Assembly (NCBI GenBank): GCA_012656075.1
Contig: JAAKBF010000168.1
Coordinates: forward strand, 372,001-436,000
Reading direction: 5' to 3'
Source of the DNA: Phytophthora hibernalis
Taxonomy: Eukaryota; Oomycota; Peronosporomycetes; Peronosporales; Peronosporaceae
Length of the DNA: 64,000 nucleotides
Position numbers and translations under genes: made by a program. Of the stretch, positions 53,757 through 64,000 are shown piece by piece. Under the pieces are notes generated by a model. It ran no database searches, was not told the origin of the DNA, and saw nothing but the letters and a program-made list of their open reading frames with translations. Within the stretch, counting starts at the first letter, position 1. Each line of letters opens with the position of its first letter.

Positions 53757-54202
53757 CTAGCACACAGCTCCATGGGGAGTATGACATGCCTGAAGGACAT
53801 GGCGTTGATGGGTAGCAGAGACGTGCTGCAAGAGCCACCTCCAGCCGAGATGGATAGCAGAGAAATGTTGCAAGAGCCATGAAGGATCCATAGCGATAGA
53901 ATGAAGCAGGTTCTAGAAGCACGCATTGGGTCCTGCCTTGAACATGGATTCATTCTCACATTTACCTCAAGCCCCGCAAGTCCCTATCAAGGCAAGGCTG
54001 CGCGGACCCGATAGCCCTCTGCCAGCCAAGGGCGTGTCATTTTGATATACCAAAAGGAGGAGCTCTCCAACATTTTGATTGTAGTAACCGACAAAATTTT
54101 AATTTTGTTTATGCTTTTACTACTTTAGCATGAATTGTGGGAACTTCCCAAAATTCACACAAACCCAAAGTGACTCAAACTTAAACTCATTTAAAAAACA
54201 TA

Positions 54203-56220
54203 ATGGAGCTTGTCCCTGAAGCCCCTACCTCCGCGCCGACGCTACCCAAGGGCATGCGCTTCCCGGACAGCAAGCGCGCCTTCTACGCCGTGCAGGACTA
54301 CGCGCTGTACCACAACAAGCAGGTGAAAGTGGCGCGTCGCGGGGGCAGACACCGCAAAATGGTGTGCACGTCCACGACTCCGTGCCCATTCTTCGTGCAA
54401 CTATACCTGCACAACTCCAAGACGGACAATACGTGGTACGTGTCCAGTGCTGAGCTCACACACTCACCCGAGTGTACGTCTATTGCCAAGCCCACGCAAC
54501 GACAGCTGGTGGAGAGTCCCAGTTTCCAGCAAGCACTGGCAGCTACGCCCAATGGCACGGCTGCCCAATTGTTGCAGCAACTTAAGGGCAAGACCAATTT
54601 ACGGACCATTTACAGAGCCAAGCAGATCATGAAAAAGGAGGTGCTGACTCAAGTGGGTTCGTCATTCAGGAAGATTCCGGCTCTCTTGCGCAACTTTACG
54701 GAACTCAATCCGGGTTCCTTTACGAGATATGAAGTGGGTGGACCGGAGAGTACAATACCCGGAGCTTTTCTAGAGCTTTTGTGAGCTGCCATGAGTTTGC
54801 GGAGTCTACGACGTTTAATCAGCAGATTTATGGATTTGAGTGCATGCCGTGTAGTAATGGGGAAGCCAACTACCAAGGAGTGCAGATGTTCCTGTTGGGC
54901 AAAGATGGCAATATGCGCAATTTGATCGTTGCCGCAGCTTGCTGTGATACAGCGTCGAGTGAGAATTATCGGTGGTTCTTCCGCTGTGTGGAAGAGAGCG
55001 GCGTGAATTTACGCTATTGCCCGGTGCTGTGTGCTGTCGACGGCGAATTGATGGCCTTGGAGAATAAACTCGGACTTATTTTTCGATACTGCACGAGATT
55101 ATTGAGCACGAGTTGACGCAGATCGGATCGTTTAACCGACACCACCATGCGTTGGTGTGGGGTCTGCAGGGATCGGAGACGGAGGTCGAGTACAAGAATC
55201 GAATTGAATGGATTGGCACGACTTGTGGTCCCGGCGTGGAGAACTACCTCAGGCAATTCCCTATTGAGCGATGGGTAGTGGCCGGGAATATTGGGAAAGT
55301 GGCGCTTTACGGTTGGCGTAGTCGAACCTTTTCGAGTCCTCGGAGCTAGAACTGCAAGAGGGCAGGAGCAGGAGCAGACGGTCTTGGTGTTGGAGGAATC
55401 AATAATGTGGCGCTCGATGGCGCTAGTCTGGCTGCAGCGGCGATCGCCCCTGCCGCCACTTCTAAGCCTACGAGTAAACCTGTTATCGGGACCGACGAAT
55501 TGTCTGGCTCAATTGTCTGGCCTACGGGACTTGCTACCTTTGCTTTGAAGCATTTATGACGGCATTTATGGAAACGCGACGAGCGCAGCATGCTGGCAGC
55601 AAAATGGAAAAGACAAAACCGGAAGGTGACCAAGGAGCCCAAGAACTCTATGATGCGCAATGCAAGCGCATCGGCGAGTATAAAGTTAGTCGAGCCTCGG
55701 AGACTGTGGCTTTTGTGACGCAGATGAATAGGATCCGAGTCTTCGCCGCCGCGTGGACTTGCAGGCTAGCACATGCTCGTGTTCGTTCATCGATCAGTAC
55801 GCTATTCCATGTCGCCACCTCATCGCCGTACTGCTGTTCTGTGAGCTGATGGATTCGGTCATTGACCGTTTTGCTCCTGGATATCTCGTGGACAATTACG
55901 CGCTTTCCTTCAGGGTAAAGCAGTCGAGCTTCCTCTTGATTCAGCTCTCAGTGAGGACCCTGAGTGTGCTCCTCCGATAAATTTGTCATTCTCACGTCGC
56001 ACAAAAGTCAACGACGATGAAAATGACACGACTCCAATTGCAGCTCCTCTTCAGGAACGAAGCGTCCAGCTCCGGGGATGACATTATTCTTGCAACTGAG
56101 GTCCATGTTGCCGATGTAGCACCTCCACGTATTCGACTGTGCAAGAAATGCCGTGGCCCAGGGCACAATTCACGAAGCTGCTCGTTCATTCCTCCCGTGC
56201 CAGACCAGCAAAGCTTTTAA
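54203..56220 (+). mobile_element. MULE transposase gene with SWIM and CCHC fingers, frameshifted
   Basis: Begins at the ATG 54203. Domains: FAR1-like zinc region (KMVCTSTTPCPFFVQLYL ... HSPEC); a helical block (FQQALAATPNGTAAQLLQQL); MULE transposase core (VSCHEFAESTTFNQQIYG, VQMFLLGKDGNMRNLIVAAA, YRWFFRCVEESG, LCAVDGELMA); SWIM finger (CSCSFIDQYAIPCRHLIAVL, about 55765-55830); and a final CCHC knuckle (CKKCRGPGHNSRSC) near the stop at 56218-56220. Shifts near 54770, 55090 and 55330 and one or two more stop it from being read through. It is the most complete MULE here. Confidence 0.8.
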
Positions 56221-56325
56221 ATTACTTCGTACTTGAAGTAATTGCTTATTGGTCATTTCCATAGAGAAATCCAATGTGGGTCATTTCTAAAAGAAATTCA
56301 AAGTTAGTTCCCAAGTAAAACAGCG

Positions 56326-57044
56326 ATGGAGCAAGCGGAATGTAAGAGACGAATCCAAGCCGCGCTAGCAGCCAAAACCTTCCCCCACAGCCAATTTACC
56401 CGGAAGGACAGCGAAACCTTGACCCATTTATCTCACTGGGTAACCTATTCGATTGGCCCGTAGTGGTCTGGGTCCCTGAATGCAGAGAAGTGGGTCAAAA
56501 ACCTCGATGTGTGTCTCCTGGGTGCCTCTGCACCCACGCCTCAAGGAATACAAGCAACGAGTGGTGCAGGATGTGGAGAGTAAAGTGGACCTTCTCTATA
56601 TCAAGTACCAGTGCACAGGATCCAATGGGATATACTTCTCAACTGTGTCACCTTCCTACCTCCAGAGATATTAGTGCTATTTCCATTTGTCATGAGCCAG
56701 GATCTTTTGGAAATGGTGCACGATGGCATCACTTCCCTATTGGGCTGGAGAATACGATGAAGAATATTCGTCGCAGACGGCAGAAGCGCTACTACAAGTT
56801 GTTCACCCTCTTTAGCGACCGTCTTGTACACTTACGAGAAGCGAACCCGGTGTTTCTGGCTCTAACGCCGCCCTCCTGTGAATTGTACTGCCAGCAAAAT
56901 GCTGTCCCTAGTGAACAAATGATGACTTTGGTGTGGTTGCAGACGACGGAGGTTTGGAGCTCGCTGGCTGGGAAGTTGATGAGGAAGATGAAAGTGAAAG
57001 AGACACTTCGAATGGAGCATTCGGTGGATTTTGTGAGAAGCTGA
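56326..57044 (+). mobile_element. DUF6729/KDZ-like transposon fragment
   Basis: ATG at 56326 (EQAECKRRIQAALAAKTF), then in another frame QRVVQDVESKVDLLYIKYQC and GIYFSTVSPSYLQRY, then NIRRRRQKRYYKLFTLFSDR. The VxDV..K.DLLY.KY.C ... SPS.LQR pattern resembles the cysteine region of DUF6729-type transposon proteins. Frames shift repeatedly. Family call is tentative. Confidence 0.45.
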
Positions 57045-57254
57045 AAGTGAGTGGCAAGCGAGACAACATGGCCGATGTGAAAATGTTGCTGCTGGCTCAG
57101 AATGAGAGCTGTGTTGGGGTTGTTTGATACGACCAGGTTATACATTATGGTTGTCACCAGCGGACATTTGGACCAAGAGCATTCCTCGCGTTCCTGCTCT
57201 GCTCGAATTTGGCGGAGTAGCTCATACTCCTGTGATGTGAATCCTTCTGACGAC

Positions 57255-58165
57255 TCAGTCGTTTACGTCCAAACTCAACGAAGCAACAAACGCGTTCTTG
57301 GAATGACGATTGGTCACTACGGAAGTTGCACTCTTCAACAATAGTTCTTTCATACTCTGGAAGTGGTGCTGCGACGCTGCCAATGCAGATTCCAAGCTGC
57401 CTGATACGACACGAGCGGACTCGACCATGCCCTGCCATTGGGCAAAGCTGAAATCGCTGAACGGCGCGGATCGATATTGCGGTTGATCAAGCGGTTCGGA
57501 TAAGATGTCGAGAACAAATGACAACTGCGGCGACTCGGGTACTGACCCACGCGAAAGGAGCGCCGCTTGTGGGAGACAAAATCAAGTGCCTCAAAGTCTG
57601 GGTTTCTTCCATGCTTGGCCCCGACGCGGAGATTGTGCTGCGCGATGAAAATATTGATAATTCTTAGTCCAAGCTTCATGGAGACTGGACGCGCCACAAG
57701 CTTCATCAACCCAGTGTGGAACCCCTCGATCTGACTGGTTAGATCAACTCGAACCCGGCGACCGCCTTCAGAGTACGTGTTGCCAGCAACCTAAATATCC
57801 TGGCTCTCAATTTGACGAATATTGCTGTCGCAGCATCCGCCCCATTCTGCTTCGGTGCAGCAAATATCTGACATGTCCACCATGTCCGTAACACTACGAA
57901 AGTGTGCAGCCATCTCTAGAAAGGTGCGCAGCTTGCTGTCAACGGCGAACAAAGCCCCCTTCAGGGCCTTGCATACCTACTCCTTTCTGGGCGATTGGAT
58001 CTTCTCTGAAATACGTTGAATAACGTGAAAATGATCTTGCTTGACTCTGACGCGGTCGTCAAACACGTCACTCACCATACTCTTCACCGCGGTTGCATCG
58101 TCACAAACAAGACACACGCTGTCAACTGCATCTTCCAGACTTATTGAAGGCATGATCCACCGCAA
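57255..58165 (-). mobile_element. second transposase fragment, opposite strand, same family as 56326-57044 (tentative)
   Basis: Minus-strand pieces: VCLVCDDATAVKSMVSDVFD then VKQDHFHVIQRISEKI (a DDE-like D...D..H pattern near 58130-58030), FHTGLMKLVARPVSMKLGLR, NIFIAQHNLRVGAKHGRNPD and, shifted, LSEPLDQPQYRSAPFSDFSF. This fits the catalytic part and tail of a KDZ/DUF6729-like transposase. A stop breaks it near 57795. Confidence 0.48.
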
Positions 58166-59240
58166 AAGAGCCTCCCTCCGTCTCCTCGTTGTTCTCCGAC
58201 GTGGTCAGTCGACGTCCTACAATCAGATCTACCTGTGCGGCTTCGCAGCTACACGACTCTTGTCTCGAAGCTGGCATCGCTGTCTATTAAGAAAATTGAA
58301 GTAAACCCCAGTTCAAGTAGCCATGTTTGCATTCCATCAAGCTCGACCGGCAACTTCCATCGACACTCCCTACGAGCAAGCATTTTAGGCCAACTGTTTG
58401 AGCCACTCCGAGGCTCAAAACTTTTCAAGGAGAAAAACAAGCTCTTCTGCAGAGTGTACGATTTTGCCAGCCGCGTTTGTGATGGTAACGTTATCTTTCC
58501 AAGGAGGATGAAGTTCTCAAGCGTAAATGGGACAGCCTCAAGCGTTCCAGCAACCGAGGCTTAACTCGACCCCAACCCCAACAACCCGCTCCACAACCAG
58601 GCCACTGCAACAGAAGTCGTAGGGGCGAATTCTGCGCCAGCCAGCCACAGCGCCACCACCTCACCAACAGCTTTTTAGTCCTTGGGCCACTCAACATGTA
58701 GAGCAGCCTGGGCAGATGAGGGTGGGAACCACAGGGTCGCCATCGAGTCATGTGTTGCCGCTTGTATACGAGAATGGATCCACGTCTGGTGTCGAAGGAG
58801 CTCAGCAATCTGCAGATGTTCCCATTTCTCCAGTTGGTCGATGCTTGCTAGCAGACTCATCGAATCGGCGACATCTGCCTGGGATAAAGACGTTAGTTTT
58901 TTCTGTCGATGGCTGCTTCAACGCCAAGAGCGCCGTACAAATGGGACCACATTCACGCAAAGTATCTTGAGCGGTTTCCGAACAGTTCAAGAAACTCCAA
59001 CGCTGCGCTGCAAACTGACGAAGGAGAACTGACGCAGAATGCTCCAAGTTGAAAAAGCTGCCCCGGAACCTCCACGTAAGAAAAGCCGAGCCTCGTCATC
59101 CGAAAGCTGCCGACTCGTGTTGCTTTTGTCCGCTGCAAAGCCAGTGATCGACACCAGCATGTTAAGCACGTCTAGCGTCTTCAAAGGTTAGGAACTCGAG
59201 GTGTTGTATTAGATTTGAAAGCAAAATTGGTGTCGGTAGA
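58166..59240. other. decayed repeat sequence, no gene recognised
   Basis: Minus-strand frames at 58491-58860 could be the N-terminal side of the element at 57255-58165 (for example SIDQLEKWEHLQIAELLRHQ), but no motif is decisive. Confidence 0.3.
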
Positions 59241-59263
59241 TGGAAAGCATGCTGTCAGCTTCA

Positions 59264-59620
59264 CTACTGGGAGCCATCATACTCCAAGCTGTGGTCCACC
59301 GCGTAAGAAGCAGAACTGGCTTCGCCACCATCACAAGTGCTGCTGTCGATATCATTCGTCGAGCTCTCTGCATTGCGATCCTCGAACGCATCGCTGTCGT
59401 AGTCGCTGTCTTTATCGCTCCAATCTTCTAACGGCGACTGGACGCTCTCGATGTTGAGAGATCCATTGCCTTCCGCGTGGTTTGCTGTGGATGAATTTTG
59501 TATACTCCAGCTTCTTTCAGCAGCCGCAGACGATGTTGGCATCGTGAAGACTCTGCGTGCGAGATCAAACAGCGACGGATACTTCAGTCGATTCTTCCCC
59601 CACCACTGTAAGGGGGACGT
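59264..59620 (-). mobile_element. hAT transposase C-terminal dimerisation fragment
   Basis: The minus strand reads QWWGKNRLKYPSLFDLARRV then TMPTSSAAAERSWSI, the hAT C-terminal dimerisation signature (WW...YP.L..LA..V...P.SSAAAER.WS). An acidic Ser-rich tail (DWSDKDSDYDSDAFED) follows to the stop at 59264. The rest of the element is missing. Confidence 0.82.
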
Positions 59621-60140
59621 GCGCCCCTAAGCTCGCCGACTCGAACGCGTGCGGAATGCAGGAGTGAATGTTGAAGGCACCAACGCGGGATGACATAGTA
59701 TTTACGATTTTGGACGCAACCATGCCGAATAACTACAAATAGACCCGTTCAACTATTGAATATTACGTGTACCCGAGTTTTGTCGGATTGATCGGGTGCT
59801 TTGACCTGCAAAACGCAAATTTATCTGCTTTGGCAGCATCAACGTTTTGCAGGTAGAACAACACTACTGCCGACAAAAGAAGAAACGATGCGGGGTTGGG
59901 ACAGTTAACCCATCGTGCACTCGCGTTGCAAGCACCGCACAAAAAACAGCTTAAGATATTGACGTTAAACTGAAACATGGGCTTCAGGATCATGGCGACG
60001 TGCCTTTGTCTCGTGAACTGGATGTGATTTCGTCGCTGTACTCGCTGTTGGAACTTTATGGTGGGGGTCATTCCAGAGTGAATTACAGCTACGACTTATG
60101 ATTGGGAGTACGCAGAGATATTCTATCCTGGTGAAAGAGG
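59621..60140. other. no gene recognised
   Basis: Weak open frames only; presumably decayed sequence between the hAT fragment and the kinase pseudogene. Confidence 0.3.
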
Positions 60141-60144
60141 AGAA

Positions 60145-61627
60145 AGAAAGTTGTCAAATTGGCTAGAACTTCAGCATCCGCATGTTCGGAGGTTCTACGG
60201 CGAGTGCCAGGTGGGAAGGAGTTTATCGTTCATGAGCACAGTGAAGAAATTGCGGAAATACATCGTGCTACATGTATATACATGTGCTCTATGGGTGTGC
60301 ACTGGGACTGGATATTTGGACGAGCGTGGATTATCGACAACTTACTGGTGACATATTTTACATACTTTATGCTCAAGAAAGAGGGAATGGGATTGCAGCG
60401 CTTGGGCAAAATGACACCGGGCCATCCAACATTCGAGCGATGTCATCTTTTTCGGGATTGCCACTTTCAGATTGATCGCTCGTGCTCGTGGTCTGGATGA
60501 TACCAAAATCCGCGTTTCGTTCCAATGATGAGTGGGGGTATTTGCTCTGTACTTATTTGTGCGCCCAACACCGGACCGGTCCGGAGGACGGGATGAATAT
60601 GCTTCAGATTATACTTCGAAGTACGCGTCATTAAAGATATTGCCAGCGACGAAAGAGCAACAGAAGGTTGTTCTTTTAGTAAGTCCTGTGTTGGCGAATG
60701 CTGACGAAGTGGAAGCATACTGTACGTACTACGTAGTACGTATTTGTACAATGGAGTGACTTCGTAGTATGAGCAACAGTTAGCTTTGACAGCGTACCTC
60801 ACGCGTGTTTGAGCGAACTGCTGACAGAAACTTTCGGGAAGAAGCCTCAAGTTTGAAGCAGGACAACATGGAATTCTAGACGCTGGCGTCCTTCCTCGTT
60901 GATTCGTTCCGCCATACCAAAATTGAGATCGATGAGCATGATCGTTCGGCTCTGCACACAGAGGAGCAGATTTTGTGATGAAGCAGATGCTAACGGACTA
61001 AGCAAAACGAGATAATCGAGACCGGTTTCGCCGAGACTCGATCTGTGGTTTGCATTAAATCATTCAAACCTATCCAAGACGGTGAGGCGCTGTCTTTGGT
61101 ACGCGGCGTGGAGGCTTGGCCACCTCCGTGAGCGACGAATCATTTGCGGCGATCCCAAGGACAACAAAATACTCCTGGGCAAGGACAAGTATTCGGTTAA
61201 GCTGGCAGACTTTTGTATAAGTGTTTTGGCTGACAACTCTCCATCAATCGGCGAATACATGTACGGGGCTCGCGGTGCATTTGGCTGGAACGCTCCCAGT
61301 GTTTACTCGGATCTCGTCCTTTAAAAAACCTAGTGTGAGTATGAAGCAGCAGCGATCGGCATCGTTTCTTGATGAAGAATGGGGCCGTGCCGTTTCAAAC
61401 CTAAAAGAGAGGATCAACGCATCCAGAGCGCCAAACGCTTGGCTATCTGGGCGAAGGAGGATCGATCGACGTCGTTTGATGATTTGCGGCAAAGGAGGCG
61501 GTGTGTCGATGGCGTGGTGAAGGCGGTGCAGGATCTGTACGAGCAGAAGAGTCCGAGCGAAGGCGTCGAGATCGAAATACGATCGACTTCAACTGGTACC
61601 ATCTCCGCGATTAATTTTAATATGTAA
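60145..61627 (+). pseudogene. protein kinase pseudogene
   Basis: Plus-strand kinase pieces in shifting frames. WLELQHPHVRRFYGECQVG and KEFIVHEHSEEIAE (N-lobe, 60160-60250). A GTGYLDERG-like helix (about 60310). A second stretch RERRIICGDPKDNKILLG (catalytic loop; HRD is not present), KLADFCISV (DFG is DFC) and GWNAPSV (APE altered) up to 61310. The C-terminal frame VDGVVKAVQDLYEQKSP ends at a stop near 61627. Residues needed for catalysis are changed and frames broken, so it is dead. The pattern resembles the large oomycete TKL-like kinase families. Confidence 0.65.
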
Positions 61628-62859
61628 CTTCCCACCGGTAAAGCAACGCTCAATTTTCCAGCGTGTTCCGCCCTGTTGCTTTTTCACTAAACACGTTCGT
61701 GCAAGACCACAGTTGTTGCTGTTGAAGTGAACAATGCTGCCTTGCATGCGTGTCGAGATCGAGGAGGAGTCACCGTGCGAGCCGGAGAGCATTGGCGAGC
61801 TTCGCATATCCATAGAAGGGGGAGCGGCGGGACTTTAAACGCGCGTCCAACAAAGCTACTTCGACTTGCTGCATGTAAGCATGACTCAGCCGAGCCCATG
61901 ATATGTAAAGTGCAACCACGCCCCAAACGCTTCGGCGTCTTCACTAAAACGCAAATCCAAGTGGCGGTTCGCCGAACAGATTGGGGGCCTTCAACATACA
62001 ACCAGCCGGAGCTGACTCGACGAGCATTGCTGTTACTCGGCGGTGTTTGTCCTCGCAGACCAGCACCTCCTCGTTGGAAGGCCTCTCCCCACGCGAAGTG
62101 ATCTTTGCATTACGTAGTGTCCCAGCACAACGAAGTGCGTGCGACAGCGTTGCAGTGCAGTGCATTGCGACACCGTCGTGCATATTGATGAGCATGATCG
62201 ACTGGAGCTGTATTACAGTGTAGTACATCTACGCCCCGTGCGTCAGCAACAAACGCTTGTCTTAGTGGCAAGCAAGCAAGACGCAGGGGTTTCCAACCGC
62301 TGGGTCGTTGCATCTCCGCCCTTGTTCATCGTAACGTTCAGCCAAACCTTCGAAAACGTTCAGCCGCTACGCGAAGTCGGCAAGTGTTGCACCGCGCATC
62401 TTCGCGATTTGCGCGTATTCTTCGACAAGAAGTTCGAGATTGCCACGCCAGCGAGGCGTACAGTAATAGCTTGCATATTCCGATAACAAAACTCTACGCA
62501 ACAAACTGCACACAATAAACACCTCCACGTCCTGAAAAGCCACACCAAGTTGCCTTTTGTCCCGCGGTCGACTATCAAAGTGTACATACAATTAACCCTC
62601 GTGAGTGATGGTCCCGCACGGCGAAAAGCGAATCAGATCGATCCCATTGGTTAATCTCCCGGCTGACCAATCAAAATCGAGGGGATGTGCGATGACTCGG
62701 ATCGCGCACGTGCGACCGTTGAAGTGCGCATCCATCACCTTCGCCCTATCCAAGATAAAAGATAATCCTCCATGGTCATGAGCCTTCATTTCCCAATTGG
62801 CATCGTAGGCCACACTCCTCCAGGGACCACAAGAAGAACCTCAACCACCACTTCCCTCC
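61628..62859. other. no gene recognised; includes upstream region of the ATPase gene
   Basis: A minus-strand frame at 62367-62591 (LLSEYASYYCTPRWRGNLEL) looks coding-like but is unassigned. The last 250 bp before 62860 should hold the ATPase promoter; a TGACCAATCA box lies near 62664. Confidence 0.4.
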
Positions 62860-64000
62860 ATGTCGGGCTACGAGAGCGGGGCGTCCTTGCCCTCGCGCTC
62901 CATGCACGACTACACGCGCCTAGAGACGCCTCGAGCCTCTTCTCGCTCCTTCGAGCTGCCGCAGCACCACGTCGTGGACGTGTCCAAAGACAAAGTCGGC
63001 GCGCGGTCCTTCTCCACCGCCGACTTGTACCACGTGGACGCAAAGATGGCGACCAACGCCAACTCCAAGGTCAGTCCCAGTAGACCACGACCTGATCACC
63101 GTTCACGGTTCTTAAGTGACGGAGAACTGCTACTAGCTGCCAACCCGGTACCTACACGCGAGTCTTTCGCGACGCTCAACCAATCAGACGAGAAGGCGTG
63201 GCACCAACGCTCCACGGAGCTCATCTCCAAGATGCTCAACACAAACCTCGAGAGAGGCCTCAACGTCATGGACGTGGAGCGACGGATACTCCGTTATGGC
63301 TACAATGCTCTGGAAGAAGAGGCGCGTACCCCGGTGTTAGTGTTGTTCCTACTGCAGTTCTACAACCTTATCATCGCCATGCTGCTGTTTGCTGCGGTGG
63401 CGTCGTTAGCACTGCAAGAATGGGTCGAGGGTATTGCTATCCTTGCTATTGTGACACTCAACGCTGGAGTTGCAACGTACCAGGAACATTCGGCCAGTAA
63501 CGCGCTGGAAGCACTCGCCAGTCTGTCCAGTCCCCAGTCGTTGGTCATTCGTGACAATATGCAGCAGGTGGTGGACAGCAAACAACTGGTTCCTGGAGAC
63601 ATCGTGATCCTCGTCACGGGTGACGTGGTGCCTGCGGATATTCGGCTGTTTACCAGTGTCGATCTCAAGTGTAACGAGATGCTACTTACAGGGGAGTCGG
63701 AAGATGTTCCGAAGAAATACAACGCGTCGATCCATCCTGCCGCTCCAGGCAAGACGGAGAAATTGACGGCGAACAACATGGTGTTCTCGTCGACGACTAT
63801 CACTGCGGGTAACGCGCGGGGAATTGTTGTGGAGACCGGCATGCACACACGTGTGGGCTCCATTGCAGCTCTTCTCCAGGCCAAGAGCGGCGCTCCGGAT
63901 GAAGCAAACAAGAAAAAGTGGATCCGCAACCCCATCGGAGACTGTATTGCCAAGCACCGCCCGAAGCTCACTCCTCTGCAACGAGCACTGCATGGTATGG
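62860..64000 (+). CDS. P-type cation-transporting ATPase, N-terminal part
   Basis: Cut by the window edge; 380 codons without a break from the ATG at 62860. A long N-terminal extension rich in Ser (SMHDYTRLETPRASSRSFEL) precedes a cation-ATPase N-terminal domain (AWHQRSTELISKML ... RRILRYGYNALEEE). Then transmembrane helices 1-2 (LVLFLLQFYNLIIAMLLFAA; GIAILAIVTLNAG). The actuator domain has VPGDIVILVTGDVVPADIRL and LLTGESEDVPKK (TGES at residues 277-280). Then NNMVFSSTTITAGNARGIVV and LTPLQRALHG. The phosphorylation site (DKTG) lies beyond the window. Motifs fit the P2 group (Ca2+ or Na+/K+ type); the ion is not decided. An intron at 63070 was considered and rejected because the frame stays open. 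Confidence 0.88.
   Translation, partial: MSGYESGASLPSRSMHDYTRLETPRASSRSFELPQHHVVDVSKDKVGARSFSTADLYHVDAKMATNANSKVSPSRPRPDHRSRFLSDGELLLAANPVPTRESFATLNQSDEKAWHQRSTELISKMLNTNLERGLNVMDVERRILRYGYNALEEEARTPVLVLFLLQFYNLIIAMLLFAAVASLALQEWVEGIAILAIVTLNAGVATYQEHSASNALEALASLSSPQSLVIRDNMQQVVDSKQLVPGDIVILVTGDVVPADIRLFTSVDLKCNEMLLTGESEDVPKKYNASIHPAAPGKTEKLTANNMVFSSTTITAGNARGIVVETGMHTRVGSIAALLQAKSGAPDEANKKKWIRNPIGDCIAKHRPKLTPLQRALHGM

Larger units (their letters stand above)
50104..54046 (+). mobile_element. Ty3/Gypsy retrotransposon, broken and rearranged
   Basis: Gag, protease, reverse transcriptase, RNase H and integrase pieces follow in the Ty3/Gypsy order. No 5' LTR is seen: the gag remains begin right at the junction with the inverted tail copy. 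An internal pol segment (about 51885-52424) is inverted. Multiple stops and shifts. After integrase comes 53757-54046, present also on the left at 49176-49470 in inverted orientation; it may be LTR or 3' untranslated sequence. Confidence 0.85.

Noticed and set aside
63070..63136. Possible 67-nt intron (GTCAGT...CTACTAG) in the ATPase gene
   Set aside because: Removing it shifts the frame away from the conserved AWHQRSTELISKML; the region reads through in frame.
1..64000. RXLR or Crinkler effector genes
   Set aside because: No ORF combines a signal peptide with RXLR-EER or LxLFLAK-like motifs; short hydrophobic starts occur only on the glucanase and the lactonase.
1..64000. tRNA, rRNA or other structured RNA genes
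   Set aside because: I saw no cloverleaf with A/B boxes and no rRNA-like stretch by eye; a covariance-model search would be decisive.

Overview
The window looks like nuclear DNA of an oomycete, most likely Phytophthora or a close relative. Gene-dense stretches carry intron-poor eukaryotic genes with short introns (about 45-85 nt, GTRNGT-like donors, CTAAC branch sites). Gene neighbours are very close and often divergent or convergent. The transposon families (MULE with SWIM finger, hAT with BED finger, Harbinger, Ty3/Gypsy, DUF7869-type and DUF6729/KDZ-like) and a GH17-CBM1-PAN secreted glucanase also fit. Species is not determined.

Layout. 1-8.5 kb: 3' part of a DIS3L2-type exonuclease, a secreted GH17 glucanase, proteasome subunit Rpn5 flanked by two inverted copies of the pICln gene (one decayed), and a small zinc-cluster protein resembling the N-terminus of a MULE transposase. 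8.5-11.4 kb: no recognisable gene; tandem perfect palindromes at 11.13 kb. 11.4-19.6 kb: a multi-exon membrane/coiled-coil protein, a Lys/Gln-rich membrane protein, a Tctex-type dynein light chain and a kinesin-3 (motor-FHA-PH). 19.6-29.3 kb: an mTERF relic, 5-oxoprolinase, a CCHC zinc-knuckle protein, CAF1 deadenylase, SRP receptor beta and a 3-ketoacyl-CoA reductase-like SDR. 29.3-35.4 kb: a ~2.2-kb, almost perfect inverted repeat whose arms each carry a full LarC (nickel-insertion) gene, around a 6-phosphogluconolactonase-like beta-propeller gene. 35.6-36.9 kb: an mTERF protein. 37-62.8 kb: a nest of broken transposons and pseudogenes, including a Gypsy element with an inverted pol segment and an inverted duplication of its 3' end. 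62.86 kb to the end: a P-type cation ATPase cut by the window edge.

How they work together. No operon-like pathway is visible; most intact genes are housekeeping (RNA decay, proteasome, spliceosomal assembly, protein targeting, motors, glutathione cycle, fatty-acid elongation). The accessory signals of interest are the LarC/lactonase inverted repeat, the stand-alone MULE-like DNA-binding protein, and the rearranged Gypsy element.

Quality. Many conserved genes carry one-base shifts in or next to short homopolymers. Adding the single missing base makes the exon arithmetic come out in frame in OPLAH, CAF1, pICln, the lactonase and LarC. I read most of these as uncorrected sequencing errors rather than dead genes. 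Coordinates below are genomic spans; exon coordinates are given in the text.
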